59,418 nt of DNA, taken from contig NZ_JAMZGF010000030.1 in the NCBI RefSeq assembly GCF_024158915.1, positions 1 through 59,418 of the forward strand, written 5' to 3'. Made by a program: the position numbers and the translations under genes. This stretch comes from Chryseobacterium sp. S0630. GTDB lineage: Bacteria > Bacteroidota > Bacteroidia > Flavobacteriales > Weeksellaceae. Shown piece by piece: positions 41,008-49,940 of this stretch. How positions within the stretch are numbered: position 1 is the first letter of the stretch; each line of letters starts with the position of its first letter. Below the pieces are notes generated by a model. It had not been told where the DNA came from. It ran no database searches and worked only from the letters and a program-made list of their open reading frames with translations.

Positions 41008-42186
41008 TTATAAATTTTCAATCACAATTGCAGAAGCACCACCACCACCATTACAGATAGCAGCAGCTCCATATTTCGCATTATTTTGCTTCAATACGTT
41101 GATCAATGTAACGATGATTCTTGAACCTGAACTTCCCAGTGGGTGTCCTAATGCCACAGCACCTCCGTTTACGTTTACTTTAGCAGCATCTAATCCTAAG
41201 ATTTTGTTGTTAGCTAATCCTACTACTGAGAAAGCTTCGTTGAATTCGAAGAAATCGATATCTGAAACTTCTAATCCTGCTTTTTTAAGAGCGATAGGTA
41301 AAGCTTTTGCCGGAGCAGTTGTAAAGTTTTCAGGCTCATGTGCTGCATCAGCGTAAGAAACGATTTTTGCAAGAGGTTTCAGTCCAAGCTCTTCCATTTT
41401 TTCTTTGGAAACAAGGATTAATGCAGAAGCACCGTCATTCAATGTAGATGCATTTGCTGCAGTTACTGTTCCTTCTTCTTTTTTGAATACGGTAGGAAGG
41501 GTTGAAATTCTGTCAAAGTTTACCGCTTTATATTCTTCATCTTCAGCAAAGATTACAGGCTCTCCTTTTCTCTGAGGAATAGAAACCGGTACAATTTCTT
41601 CGTTGAATTTACCTTCGCTCCAAGCTTTTGCAGATCTTTTGTAAGATTCTACAGCGAAGTTATCCTGATCTTCTCTTGTAATATTATAGTCTACAGCACA
41701 TTTTTCTGCACATACTCCCATATGCACTTTGTTGTACACATCTGTAAGACCGTCAAGTACCATTCCGTCAAGCATTTTGATATCGCCTAATTTTGTAGCA
41801 ACTCTTGCATTGTAATAATGAGGAACTAAAGACATATTCTCCATACCTCCTGCAACAATTACCTCAGCATCACCAGCTTTGATAGCCTGAGCTGCCATTG
41901 TTACAGCCTTCATTCCTGAAGCACAAACTTTATTTACTGTAGTAGAAGGTGTATTGATTGAAAGACCTGCTCCTAAAGCAACCTGACGAGCCGGCGCCTG
42001 GCCTTCTCCTGCCTGAAGAACATTTCCCATATAGATTTCCTGAACATGATTAGGATCTAAACCAATTTTATCTAATGCTCCTTTTACGGCAGTTGCTCCC
42101 AGTTTTGTAGCCGGAACTGTTGATAAGCTTCCCATAAAACTCCCCATAGGTGTTCTTACTGCGGAAACAATGAATACTTCTTTCAT
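41008..42186 (-). CDS. Acetyl-CoA C-acyltransferase (thiolase)
   Basis: A 392-aa thiolase. The acyl-enzyme Cys lies in NKVCASGMKAV (near residue 88), the His in NEAFSVV region (HEAF-equivalent NEAF near 346-349), GGAVALGHPLGSSGSR (near 340-360) and the second Cys in AICNGGGGASA (near 378-388). Both degradative and biosynthetic (acetoacetyl-CoA) thiolases have this form. Position 316-317 of the usual NEAFA signature reads NEAFSVV. With etfBA and methylmalonyl-CoA mutase in the window, a role in acyl-CoA oxidation is plausible. Monocistronic or leading a short unit. Confidence 0.95.
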   Translation of the reverse strand: MKEVFIVSAVRTPMGSFMGSLSTVPATKLGATAVKGALDKIGLDPNHVQEIYMGNVLQAGEGQAPARQVALGAGLSINTPSTTVNKVCASGMKAVTMAAQAIKAGDAEVIVAGGMENMSLVPHYYNARVATKLGDIKMLDGMVLDGLTDVYNKVHMGVCAEKCAVDYNITREDQDNFAVESYKRSAKAWSEGKFNEEIVPVSIPQRKGEPVIFAEDEEYKAVNFDRISTLPTVFKKEEGTVTAANASTLNDGASALILVSKEKMEELGLKPLAKIVSYADAAHEPENFTTAPAKALPIALKKAGLEVSDIDFFEFNEAFSVVGLANNKILGLDAAKVNVNGGAVALGHPLGSSGSRIIVTLINVLKQNNAKYGAAAICNGGGGASAIVIENL

Positions 42187-42244
42187 GTATATAATTTTTA
42201 TTTTAGCTAAAACGGAATAAAGATTCCGCTTTTATAGTTAGAAT

Positions 42245-42655
42245 TTATTTCACTTTTACGTATACCAGATCAAACTGAGTCCCTTCAATTTTGGTATTCA
42301 CTTTCAGAAGATTATCCTGAGTGGCTACTATTTTATTATTGAAGACATCTCCTATCTGTGCGGGATCATTTTTATCGGATTTTTCCATCACGATTGCTTT
42401 ATAATTGCAGTCGTCCACAAAAACCAATGTCGATTTGATATAGTCTTTTCCATTATTGAAATATTCGGTTTGAACATTATCTTTAATAGTCATATACCAT
42501 ATTGCTTCCGGATAATTGGGTCTTACAAACTTCCCTTCTTTTATATTCGCGCATTTAGGCGGATTATCCGGTTTCTTCTGTTCTGTTGCCTGAGCATGAA
42601 TCTGTGTAGCTGTTGTCAACAAAATACCTGCTGAAAATATTTTTAAGAAGTTCAT
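42245..42655 (-). CDS. Hypothetical secreted protein
   Basis: A 136-aa protein with a Sec signal peptide (to about residue 22, TQIHAQ). No family recognised. The mature chain has two Cys (CANIKEGKF near 35 and DDCNYKAIV near 82) and the beta-rich look of a small extracytoplasmic domain; two invariant-looking segments are RPNYPEAIWYMTI and FDLVYVKVK. It follows the membrane protein at 43062-42658 by two bases only, so the two are translationally close and cotranscribed. Confidence 0.7.
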   Translation of the reverse strand: MNFLKIFSAGILLTTATQIHAQATEQKKPDNPPKCANIKEGKFVRPNYPEAIWYMTIKDNVQTEYFNNGKDYIKSTLVFVDDCNYKAIVMEKSDKNDPAQIGDVFNNKIVATQDNLLKVNTKIEGTQFDLVYVKVK

Positions 42656-42657
42656 AT

Positions 42658-43062
42658 TTATATTTGTGTTCTGTTGTTAACTTTTTTATTTCCTCCTGCA
42701 AAAACCATCAGAAAAGCGCCTAAAAACTCTACAGCCCAACCCCACTTTAATTTAACAATTCCTGCAAAAGTTTCCTGCCAGGATTTGAAAGGTAAAAAGC
42801 TAAAGTATTGCAGTGACTGCATTTTCACAGCAATCAGGGTGAATCCGAATAAAAGAATAAGCAGAATACCAAAGAATCTGACAATTTTAGCACTGTTATT
42901 TACAATTCCAAAAACTGCACATGCCGAAAAAATCCAGCACGCAATAGCAAGATAATGATCAAGCTTCCAATAGTTCCAGTTCCCGATAACAGGCACATGC
43001 ACCAATGGTAAAAAGCTGCCTACAATTACTAATAGTAATCCTAATAACTGAATATTTTTCAT
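42658..43062 (-). CDS. Small four-helix membrane protein
   Basis: About 134 aa with four hydrophobic segments (roughly 3-22, 36-56, 63-83 and 108-125). No named family; it resembles small uncharacterised Bacteroidota inner-membrane proteins. The start chosen is the ATG at 43062 (MKNIQLLGLLLVIVG); upstream codons overlap the terminator at 43090-43116 and are unlikely to be translated. Two bases separate it from the secreted protein gene, forming a small unit. Confidence 0.65.
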   Translation of the reverse strand: MKNIQLLGLLLVIVGSFLPLVHVPVIGNWNYWKLDHYLAIACWIFSACAVFGIVNNSAKIVRFFGILLILLFGFTLIAVKMQSLQYFSFLPFKSWQETFAGIVKLKWGWAVEFLGAFLMVFAGGNKKVNNRTQI

Positions 43063-43089
43063 ATTTACTAAAGTGCCAAAATACAAAAA

Positions 43090-43116
43090 AAAACACACTT
43101 TTAAATAGTGTGTTTT
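43090..43116 (-). terminator. Terminator of the sigma/anti-sigma/outer-membrane operon
   Basis: AAAACACACT (43090-43099) and AGTGTGTTTT (43107-43116), a perfect 10-bp stem with a long T run on the minus strand, 96 bp beyond the outer-membrane gene stop. Confidence 0.85.
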
Positions 43117-43211
43117 AAAAATAGGAATTCTGCAACCGAACACTTGTTAGCTATAAAAAATAACTAATATTTCTAATTATTATATAAATAAAAAAGAGAT
43201 TTATTATCAAA

Positions 43212-44306
43212 TTAAAAATTAACATTTGCTATTTCTATCCCGATCTGAAGTCCATATTTTTTCTTGAGCAAAGCATTATTATTAAATGCAGGGGTAAAAT
43301 CTTTCTGAATGAACAGATTAAATCCGGCATAACTGATTCCTAATTTTCCTCCGAAAATAAAATCATTCAATCCGTGCATCATTTTCTCCTTTTCTACAAT
43401 TCTACCAGAATATTCATTAGAGTATTTGATATAGTTATGATTTTCTATTCTAACTCCTCCATAAATACCTACTACCAAAGCAAGCTGATTCTTTTTGTTG
43501 TCCAGATACTTTACTCCGTCATATTCCCTATATTTTGGATTTAAAACAAATTTCAAGTCTACCGGAACAGTTAAATAAGTGCTGTAAAGAGCTGTTCTTT
43601 TAAGATTACCCCGATTAAAATCCCCTATGAATAAGTTATTCTTGTCCTGCATGAAAACCTGCCCGTATTTGGGGGTATACACATCAGATCTCATCCCAAG
43701 TCCGAAACGATAGAAAAACGGACTGGTATAACTTCCGATCTGGTTTCCATACCATAGGGCAATCTGCCAGGAATTGATCACCGTATTTTTCACATCTGAA
43801 TCTTTATTATAAAAACTGAAAGGTTCATTTTTGGCAGTCAGGCCCGCTCCTCCCATTCCAATGGTAATCTCCAGTGTCTGCAGATAATTCTTAGGATGAT
43901 TGTTTTTCTTCCTTTCATTGAGTTTCATATTAATTCCGTTGAACCCAAGCCAAAACTCATTTCTCCCTGATTTTACGGTATCATTTGATTTGAAAACAGC
44001 ATCTTTTACAAGTTCTTTGGTTGCCGCTTCAAGATCCTCTTTATTGGCATCGATTTTTTCATTAATAATCTGTTGGTATTTCGTAGCAATTGCTGTACGC
44101 TGTTGCTGCTTCTCGTCGGAAGTGATCTTCTTTTTCTTAAAATCTTTGTCTAGTTTGTCCAGCTCTGAATTCATTTTGCTCTTTTCAGCCACGACTATAC
44201 TATCAATTTTTTTTGAATAAATATTCAGGCCATTTCCCTCTGATTCCTGAGCAAAGCCATAGCTAAAAGCCATTACAGAAGTCATTACTATTAGTTTTGT
44301 TTTCAT
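43212..44306 (-). CDS. Outer-membrane beta-barrel protein with N-terminal coiled coil
   Basis: A 364-aa secreted protein: Sec signal peptide (to about residue 19, SYGFAQ), then a Lys/Glu-rich segment (about 33-110) with heptad-like repeats (SKMNSELDKLDKDFKKKKI and neighbours) likely to be a coiled coil, then a beta-barrel domain of amphipathic strands ending in a Phe-terminated strand (IGIEIANVNF), the usual C-terminal signal of outer-membrane barrels. Last gene of an ECF sigma/anti-sigma operon, 78 bp downstream of the anti-sigma-like gene. Such trios usually monitor or build the envelope. Confidence 0.75.
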   Translation of the reverse strand: MKTKLIVMTSVMAFSYGFAQESEGNGLNIYSKKIDSIVVAEKSKMNSELDKLDKDFKKKKITSDEKQQQRTAIATKYQQIINEKIDANKEDLEAATKELVKDAVFKSNDTVKSGRNEFWLGFNGINMKLNERKKNNHPKNYLQTLEITIGMGGAGLTAKNEPFSFYNKDSDVKNTVINSWQIALWYGNQIGSYTSPFFYRFGLGMRSDVYTPKYGQVFMQDKNNLFIGDFNRGNLKRTALYSTYLTVPVDLKFVLNPKYREYDGVKYLDNKKNQLALVVGIYGGVRIENHNYIKYSNEYSGRIVEKEKMMHGLNDFIFGGKLGISYAGFNLFIQKDFTPAFNNNALLKKKYGLQIGIEIANVNF

Positions 44307-44384
44307 ATTTTATTAATTTCAAGACAATATTGGGGCTCTGTCCCTTCTTTGGGGCAGTTTTTCTACGATAAAAAGAATGATTTT

Positions 44385-45092
44385 TTATTTGCTTTCAAGA
44401 GAATCAGAATACACTGTCACTCCAAAAACTTTAAAAGAATTAGGACTTTTAACCTTAATTTGGGTAATATCCAAAGCTCCGAATTTTCTGATATCGGTTC
44501 TGTTTTCTTCCCGTTTTTTCTGAAACTCTCTTCCCTGAAGAAGCTCATCGGCATTGATATATTCTGATTTCTTCTCTTTTGCAAAAGGCACTTTGTTGGT
44601 AGCAAAATCCATATTCCTTTCCAATATGGGAGCTTTAATCTCATAATCTGCCACTATAACCTGCTCTTCTTTGTTGATTCTGAACTCTTTCTTCTGTGTA
44701 ATTTCTTCCTGTTGATAAGCTTTAGGAATAGTTAAGTTTTCTTCTGTATTTTTTTTGTCTACTTTAATTCCTGTTTCTGTATTCTCAGCTACATGTATAT
44801 CAAAATTGAGAATAGACGGTTCTGCTCTTTCCTGAGCCTGTTGTCTATGCACAAGAGTATTATTGATAGGAGCAATATGATTTTGATTAAAATAAAGCAA
44901 TATCCCTACTGAAAACAACAGCACCAGCACAGCAGTGTATTTCCACCACTGAAAAGGCTTTTTAAGGCTCATAGCAGAACTCTTATCCTCTTTTGGGTCT
45001 ATTTGTTCTATTCTGCTCCAAAGATCTGCAGAAGGCTTTATTTCAAGCTTTTCGTAATCAGATTTTAATTGTTTCAGGAGTTCTTGTTTCAT
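44385..45092 (-). CDS. Putative anti-sigma factor, single-pass membrane protein
   Basis: A 235-aa protein with one transmembrane helix (about residues 51-67, YTAVLVLLFSVGILLYF). The short cytoplasmic N-terminus (MKQELLKQLKSDYEKLEIKPSADLWSRIEQID) precedes it and fits a sigma-binding segment; the extracytoplasmic part is Lys/Glu-rich and low complexity. Its start overlaps the ECF sigma gene by 35 bp, the usual translational coupling for a sigma/anti-sigma pair. No known zinc anti-sigma motif is present. The role is inferred mainly from position and topology. Confidence 0.75.
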   Translation of the reverse strand: MKQELLKQLKSDYEKLEIKPSADLWSRIEQIDPKEDKSSAMSLKKPFQWWKYTAVLVLLFSVGILLYFNQNHIAPINNTLVHRQQAQERAEPSILNFDIHVAENTETGIKVDKKNTEENLTIPKAYQQEEITQKKEFRINKEEQVIVADYEIKAPILERNMDFATNKVPFAKEKKSEYINADELLQGREFQKKREENRTDIRKFGALDITQIKVKSPNSFKVFGVTVYSDSLESK

Positions 45093-45609
45093 TTTCTTTT
45101 GCTTTTAAAAATTCAGCAAGCCATTTTTTTGCTTTACTCAGCTGGCTTTTGCTGGTTCCTTCGGAAATATTGAGAATCTCTGCAATTTCACTATGCTTTT
45201 TCTCTTCAAAGACATAAAGATTAAAAATCAGCCTGTATCCTACTGGCATTTGAGAAAATATTTCTTCAATATTAATTTCTTCGGGATATCCATCATCTGT
45301 CTCACTATACTCATCAGCAATTTCTACATCTGCATAAAGAATATTTTTATTCTTCCGGATGAAACTGATAGAATCATTCACAATAATTTTCCTAAGCCAG
45401 AACGGAAAACTTTTCCAGTCTCTGCATTCATCAAGTTTTGTAAAACATTTCATAAACCCATTCAGAAGAATATCTTCTGCATCATGAAGGTTATTGACAT
45501 AAGAATTTGCAATGGCCAGCATCTTGGGAGAAAACATCTCGTAAAGAGCTTTCTGCCCTCTCCGGTCCTGTTTTTTAGCCAATAAAAAATTCTCTTCGAT
45601 GTACTTCAT
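45058..45609 (-). CDS. ECF RNA polymerase sigma factor
   Basis: A 183-aa sigma70-family ECF protein. Region 2 covers about 10-75 (FSPKMLAIANSYVNNLHDAEDILLNGFMKCF, with the DAEDIL core-binding motif; FPFWLRKIIVNDSISFIRK is 2.4-like), and region 4 about 120-170 (MPVGYRLIFNLYVFEEKKHSEIAEILNISEGTSKSQLSKAKKWL, HTH). The target promoters cannot be identified. It starts an operon with the anti-sigma-like and outer-membrane genes. The -33/-7 boxes seen elsewhere are absent upstream, as expected if it is autoregulated from its own ECF promoter. Confidence 0.95.
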   Translation of the reverse strand: MKYIEENFLLAKKQDRRGQKALYEMFSPKMLAIANSYVNNLHDAEDILLNGFMKCFTKLDECRDWKSFPFWLRKIIVNDSISFIRKNKNILYADVEIADEYSETDDGYPEEINIEEIFSQMPVGYRLIFNLYVFEEKKHSEIAEILNISEGTSKSQLSKAKKWLAEFLKAKENETRTPETIKI

Positions 45610-45668
45610 GGATTTGTTTCTATTAATAAGACGTTACGTTTCGCAAAAGGTTGCCTTGAAAATAAAAA

Positions 45669-45698
45669 AAATTGCATTTTTTTTCAAAAATGCAATTT
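45669..45698 (-). terminator. Terminator of the nucleoside-type MFS gene
   Basis: AAATTGCATTTTT (45669-45681) pairs with AAAAATGCAATTT (45686-45698); 27 bp beyond the stop on the minus strand. Confidence 0.85.
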
Positions 45699-45724
45699 AA
45701 TATCTTAATAAATGTAAGTTTAAA

Positions 45725-47107
45725 TTAATGTTTTACTGACGAAACATCTTCCGGGTTATGTTTGTGTTTAAACAATACGGCAAAGAAAATCGCAAGAATT
45801 AATGCATAGATTGCAAAAGAAAGCCATATCTGCTGCCAGTCTTTTACCATCACTATAGAGGAAAGCGTTCCGTCTGAATTCACAGCAGCATTAAAACTCT
45901 TCTTTAAAATGTTCAGGAAAGTAGGATTGTCAGGTGTTGTTTGCAGATAAGCAGACAGGTCTGAAGCTGTAGAGAACTTATGGGTAAAGAACTTATCAAT
46001 AGCCCATCCTGCGGCATAACTTCCAAAAACGGCTCCAAAACCATTTGTCATCATCATGAATAATCCCTGAGCCGAAGAACGTATCTTTTTATCGGTAGTC
46101 GTTTCTACGAAAAGTGACCCTGAGATATTAAAGAAATCGAAAGCCATTCCGTATACAATACATGAAAGAACGATTAACGAAAGTCCAAATCCGTCCGGCA
46201 CCCCATAAGCAAAGAATCCGAATCTTAAAACCCAGGCCAGCATCGATATCAACATTACTTTTTTAATTCCAAATTTCTTCAGGAAGAAAGGAATTGCCAA
46301 AATAAACAGGGTTTCTGAAACCTGAGAAATTGACATAATAATGGTAGATCTCTTTACTACAAATGAGTCTGCATATTTAGGAAAATGAGCAAATTCACTT
46401 AAAAATACGTCACCATATGCATTGGTAAGCTGAAGTGCAGCTCCCAAAAGCATTGAAAACATAAAGAATAATGCCATTTTATAGTTTCCGAAAAGCTTAA
46501 ATGCATTCAATCCTAATTGCTCAGATAATGGTGAATTTTTGTCAATCAGTTTTTGTGGTGGACATTTTGGAAGTGTAAGGGCATAAATTCCTAAGAAAAT
46601 TGCTACAACACCTCCGATATAAAACTGACCTTCTGTTTCTTTATTCCCACTAAGATTTGTAATCCACATGGCAACAATAAAACCAATAGTTCCCCATACA
46701 CGAATCGGCGGGAAGTCTTTCACCACATCCAGATTATTATTTTTCAGGATTGTATAAGAAATTGAATTGGCAAGTGCAATGGTAGGCATGTAGAAACACA
46801 TGGCCACGAGCATTACCGAAAAGAAGGAATTCGGATCTGCAGAATGAGGCAGTATAAAAAGAATAACCCCATAAAGAATGTGTAATACTGAAAATATGCG
46901 CTCCGCATTTACCCAGCGGTCAGCAATAATTCCAGTAATGGTTGGCATAAAGATGGAAGCAATTCCCATTGTTCCGAACACAGCTCCAAACTGAGTTCCT
47001 TCCCAATGTTTTGTGCCAAACCAGAAGTTTGCCATCGTAATCAGCCATGCTCCCCAAACGAAAAATTGGAGAAAACTGAGGATGGTCAGTCGTAATTTTA
47101 AATTCAT
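45725..47107 (-). CDS. MFS nucleoside:proton symporter-like permease
   Basis: A 460-aa twelve-helix transporter of the NHS family (NupG/XapB type): FFVWGAWLITMANFWF (helix 1 with the FxWGAW motif), GIIADRWVNAERI at the loop to helix 3, a central cytoplasmic loop around PPQKLIDKNS, and GMAFDFFNISGSLFVE. Members import nucleosides with protons. Its start is 22 bp downstream of the bifunctional-nuclease gene, so the two may be cotranscribed, although no functional link is known. Terminates at a clear hairpin. Confidence 0.9.
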   Translation of the reverse strand: MNLKLRLTILSFLQFFVWGAWLITMANFWFGTKHWEGTQFGAVFGTMGIASIFMPTITGIIADRWVNAERIFSVLHILYGVILFILPHSADPNSFFSVMLVAMCFYMPTIALANSISYTILKNNNLDVVKDFPPIRVWGTIGFIVAMWITNLSGNKETEGQFYIGGVVAIFLGIYALTLPKCPPQKLIDKNSPLSEQLGLNAFKLFGNYKMALFFMFSMLLGAALQLTNAYGDVFLSEFAHFPKYADSFVVKRSTIIMSISQVSETLFILAIPFFLKKFGIKKVMLISMLAWVLRFGFFAYGVPDGFGLSLIVLSCIVYGMAFDFFNISGSLFVETTTDKKIRSSAQGLFMMMTNGFGAVFGSYAAGWAIDKFFTHKFSTASDLSAYLQTTPDNPTFLNILKKSFNAAVNSDGTLSSIVMVKDWQQIWLSFAIYALILAIFFAVLFKHKHNPEDVSSVKH

Positions 47108-47129
47108 AGTTTATATAAAAAGTATCTCT

Positions 47130-47729
47130 TTAGTCAATTTTCTTTTTCCTCCTCTTGATTTCTTCCTGAATTTCAAGGGCAGTATCATAGTCTTCTTCTT
47201 TAACGGCTTCATCTAATAATTTCTGAAGCTCTTCCATAGAAAGAGATTTTAAGTTATCTTCTGTCTGTACAGTTTCTGAGAAAGATTGATCTTCTTTTGA
47301 AACATCTTCCAGTTCCAATAAAATCCCGGCTTCATTTAAAACCTGCTGCGTTGTAAATATGGGCGCATCAAATCTTACGGCCATAGCAACAGCATCGGAA
47401 GTTCTGGCATCAAGGATCAGTTCTTCTTCGGTTACTTTATTTTTAAAGTTGATATTTGAAAAGAAAACTCCGTCTACAATCTGATAGATAATGACCGAAA
47501 TCAACTCATAATTGGCAGAAACTATAAATTTTGTAAATAAATCATGAGTAAGAGGACGCGGTGGATGAATATCTTTCTCCAATCCGAGAGAGATAGACTG
47601 GGCTTCGAAATTTCCTATAACAACAGGTAATTTTATGTGTGTTTCTTCATGCTCCAGTAACAATGCGTAAGCCCCCGACTGGGTCTGGCTGTACGATATT
47701 CCGCGAATAATTAGCTGCTTATAATCCAT
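47130..47729 (-). CDS. Bifunctional nuclease domain protein with C-terminal UVR motif
   Basis: A 199-aa protein. Residues 1-130 form the DUF151/bifunctional nuclease domain: LPVVIGNFEAQSISLGLE (near 33-50) and RTSDAVAMAVRFDAPIF (near 109-125) are its hallmarks. Residues 160-195 are a UVR helix-pair motif (LLDEAVKEEDYDTALEIQEEIKRR) as in UvrB/UvrC and ClpC-like proteins, suggesting protein-protein contact. The BFN domain occurs in a plant nuclease but the bacterial role is unclear. A TATATTTG element at 47742-47735 lies just 6 nt before the ATG, so initiation there would leave almost no leader. Confidence 0.9.
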   Translation of the reverse strand: MDYKQLIIRGISYSQTQSGAYALLLEHEETHIKLPVVIGNFEAQSISLGLEKDIHPPRPLTHDLFTKFIVSANYELISVIIYQIVDGVFFSNINFKNKVTEEELILDARTSDAVAMAVRFDAPIFTTQQVLNEAGILLELEDVSKEDQSFSETVQTEDNLKSLSMEELQKLLDEAVKEEDYDTALEIQEEIKRRKKKID

Positions 47730-47783
47730 AGCTACAAATATAGATTAATTTTTTATTGTGTTTTCACTTTTTTACGCAAAAAT

Positions 47784-47807
47784 AAAAGCCCGGAAAGCCG
47801 AGCTTTT
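47784..47807 (-). terminator. Terminator downstream of etfA
   Basis: AAAAGCCCGG (47784-47793) and CCGAGCTTTT (47798-47807) pair with one wobble/mismatch and a short loop, T run on the minus strand. It lies 110 bp beyond the etfA stop. Confidence 0.65.
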
Positions 47808-47828
47808 ATCTGTATTGTTGATGATTGT

Positions 47829-47916
47829 CAAACGTCAATAGTGAATTTTGCTTCGCAAGTGAATTATTTAATTAAAAATTGACAAGCAAAGCGAATTAAC
47901 TATTCACAATTCACTT
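47829..47916. repeat. TTGCTTCGCAAG element with inverted partial copy
   Basis: 47829-47864 carries cgtcaatagtgaattttgcttcgcaagtgaatt, and 47879-47916 an inverted, diverged copy (ttgacaagcaaagcgaattaactattcac), forming a large imperfect palindrome downstream of etfA. Confidence 0.75.
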
Positions 47917-47918
47917 TC

Positions 47919-48866
47919 TTATCCTTTAATTGCTTTAATTTTCTCTGTTAGGGCAGGAATAATCTGGAAAGCATCTCCTACTACTCCGTAGTCAGCAGAC
48001 TTGAAGAACGGTGCTTCAGGATCACTGTTGATTACTACGATAGTTTTTGAAGAGTTTACTCCGGCAAGGTGCTGAATAGCTCCTGAAATTCCTACTGCAA
48101 CGTAAAGATTAGGTGCAATTGCTTTACCTGTTTGTCCTACGTGCTCTGTGTGAGGTCTCCATCCGATATCAGAAACTGGTTTAGAACATGCTGTAGCTGC
48201 TCCTAAAACGTTTGCTAAATCTTCGATCATTCCCCAGTTTTCAGGTCCTTTCATCCCTCTACCAGCAGAAACAACAACTTCAGCTTCTTTAAGGTCTAAT
48301 TTACCTGAACTCTGCTCGTGAGAAATCACTTTAGTATCTTCATTAGCAACAGATAAGTTTTTCACTTCTTCTGAACCTGATACTGCGTTTTCTTTAACAC
48401 CGAAAGCATTTTGAGAAACAGTAACGATTACTCCGTTTCCTTCTGCTTTTGCATGCATGAAACCTTTTCCTGAGAATGCTCTTCTTTTTACCTGGAAAGG
48501 AGAAAGGCTTTCAGGAGCTTCCAATGCGTTAGTAATTAAAGAATAGTTCTTCATTACCGCAAGCATAGGAGCAATGGAAGAAGCATCAGTAGTGTGAGGG
48601 AAAACGATGATATTTCCGTCTGCCACTTCACTTACAGCCTGTGCAAATGCTTTTGCTGAGAAATTTTTAAGACCTTCGTCTTTGATATTGATAACATTTG
48701 ATGCTCCATATTTGTATAATAAATCTGAAGAATCTGTTGGGTTTACAGAGATTGCCGTAACGGTATCTCCTGCTTTATCAGCGATAGCTTTAGCATAAGA
48801 AACTGCTTCAAAAGCTGCTTTTTTGTAAACTCCGTTTATATTTTCTGCGTATACGAATACTGCCAT
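47919..48866 (-). CDS. etfA: Electron transfer flavoprotein alpha subunit
   Basis: A 315-aa ETF alpha subunit that carries FAD and passes electrons from acyl-CoA dehydrogenases towards the quinone pool. The C-terminal FAD domain is recognisable: VVSAGRGMKGPENWGMIEDLA (near 190-210), ATACSKPVSDIGWRPHTEHVGQTGKAIAPNLYVAVGISGAIQHLAG (near 215-260) and INSDPEAPFFKSADYGVVGDAF (near 269-290). It follows etfB by 128 bp on the same strand, the usual gene order. The spacer holds a short AAGGTT repeat and no evident terminator. Confidence 0.97.
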   Translation of the reverse strand: MAVFVYAENINGVYKKAAFEAVSYAKAIADKAGDTVTAISVNPTDSSDLLYKYGASNVINIKDEGLKNFSAKAFAQAVSEVADGNIIVFPHTTDASSIAPMLAVMKNYSLITNALEAPESLSPFQVKRRAFSGKGFMHAKAEGNGVIVTVSQNAFGVKENAVSGSEEVKNLSVANEDTKVISHEQSSGKLDLKEAEVVVSAGRGMKGPENWGMIEDLANVLGAATACSKPVSDIGWRPHTEHVGQTGKAIAPNLYVAVGISGAIQHLAGVNSSKTIVVINSDPEAPFFKSADYGVVGDAFQIIPALTEKIKAIKG

Positions 48867-48994
48867 TTCTAATTTGTTTAAGGTTTAACGTCCAAGATTC
48901 AAGGTTATCTAATTCTGAATATTCATGAAATTCAGATCATGTCTGATGACATCAAATTTTATCCTGAATCTTTTTACTTTTTACTTGATTCTTA

Positions 48995-49741
48995 TTAAAT
49001 TACTTTAGCTTCTTCGTGAAGTAATCTTACCAATTCATCAAGATTATCCGGAGAAACCATTTTCACAGCAGCTCTTGGCGGAACGCTGTCATAAGATACT
49101 CCCTGAACTTTTACTTCTGAAGAAGAAGGTTCTACTACCTGCAAAGGTTTTGTTCTTGCAGACATAATTCCTCTCATATTCGGGATGATAAGATCTTTCT
49201 CATCTACTAATCCTTTCTGACCTGCAATAATTGCCGGTAATTTTACAGAAATAGTTTCTTTTCCTCCTTCAATTTCTCTTACTGCAGTAGCTTCGCTTCC
49301 GTTAACATCTAGTCCTACTGAAGCGTTTACGAAAGGTTGGTTTAATAACTGAGCTACCATTCCAGGAACAGAACCTCCGTTATAATCGATAGATTCTTTT
49401 CCGCAAAGGATAAGATCATATCCTCCGTTTTGAGCTACAGCTGCAATTTCTTTTGCTGTAGAATAGCTGTCTTTTGGATCAATATTTACTCTTACTGCAT
49501 CGTTAGCACCAATTGCTAAAGCTTTTCTGATTACAGGTTCTGTAGCAGCATCACCTACGTTGATTACTGTTACTGTTGCTCCCTGAGATTCCTGAAGTTT
49601 AACCGCTTTTGTCAACGCAAATTCATCTAGAGGATTAATTACCCACTGAATTCCGTTTTTGTCGAAAGCAGATTTGTCTGCTGTAAAGTTAATTTTGGAA
49701 GTAGTATCCGGAACACTACTAATACAAACTAATATTTTCAT
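48995..49741 (-). CDS. etfB: Electron transfer flavoprotein beta subunit
   Basis: A 248-aa ETF beta subunit, forming the heterodimer with EtfA and binding AMP. Features: N-terminal KILVCISSVPDTTSKI, INPLDEFALTKAVKLQE (near 37-53), the conserved CGKESIDYNGGSVPGMVAQLL (near 114-134) and LPAIIAGQKGLVDEK (near 170-184) typical of beta subunits. First gene of the etfBA pair, with a 199-bp upstream spacer whose promoter I could not identify. Confidence 0.97.
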   Translation of the reverse strand: MKILVCISSVPDTTSKINFTADKSAFDKNGIQWVINPLDEFALTKAVKLQESQGATVTVINVGDAATEPVIRKALAIGANDAVRVNIDPKDSYSTAKEIAAVAQNGGYDLILCGKESIDYNGGSVPGMVAQLLNQPFVNASVGLDVNGSEATAVREIEGGKETISVKLPAIIAGQKGLVDEKDLIIPNMRGIMSARTKPLQVVEPSSSEVKVQGVSYDSVPPRAAVKMVSPDNLDELVRLLHEEAKVI

Positions 49742-49940
49742 ATGTTGTTCTTAATTTTTTTATTGGTCATATGTAACCTTAAGGTTTCATGTGTACTATT
49801 TTATTTTTTCCCTTTTGGTGCATAAAATCATGACAGTTTATGCAGAGATTTTGTTTGAATTAATTTTTGCTAATATAAATAAAAAATATATTATGCATGC
49901 ATAATACTTATTAAATTATTATTCAATACATTAGATGTAG

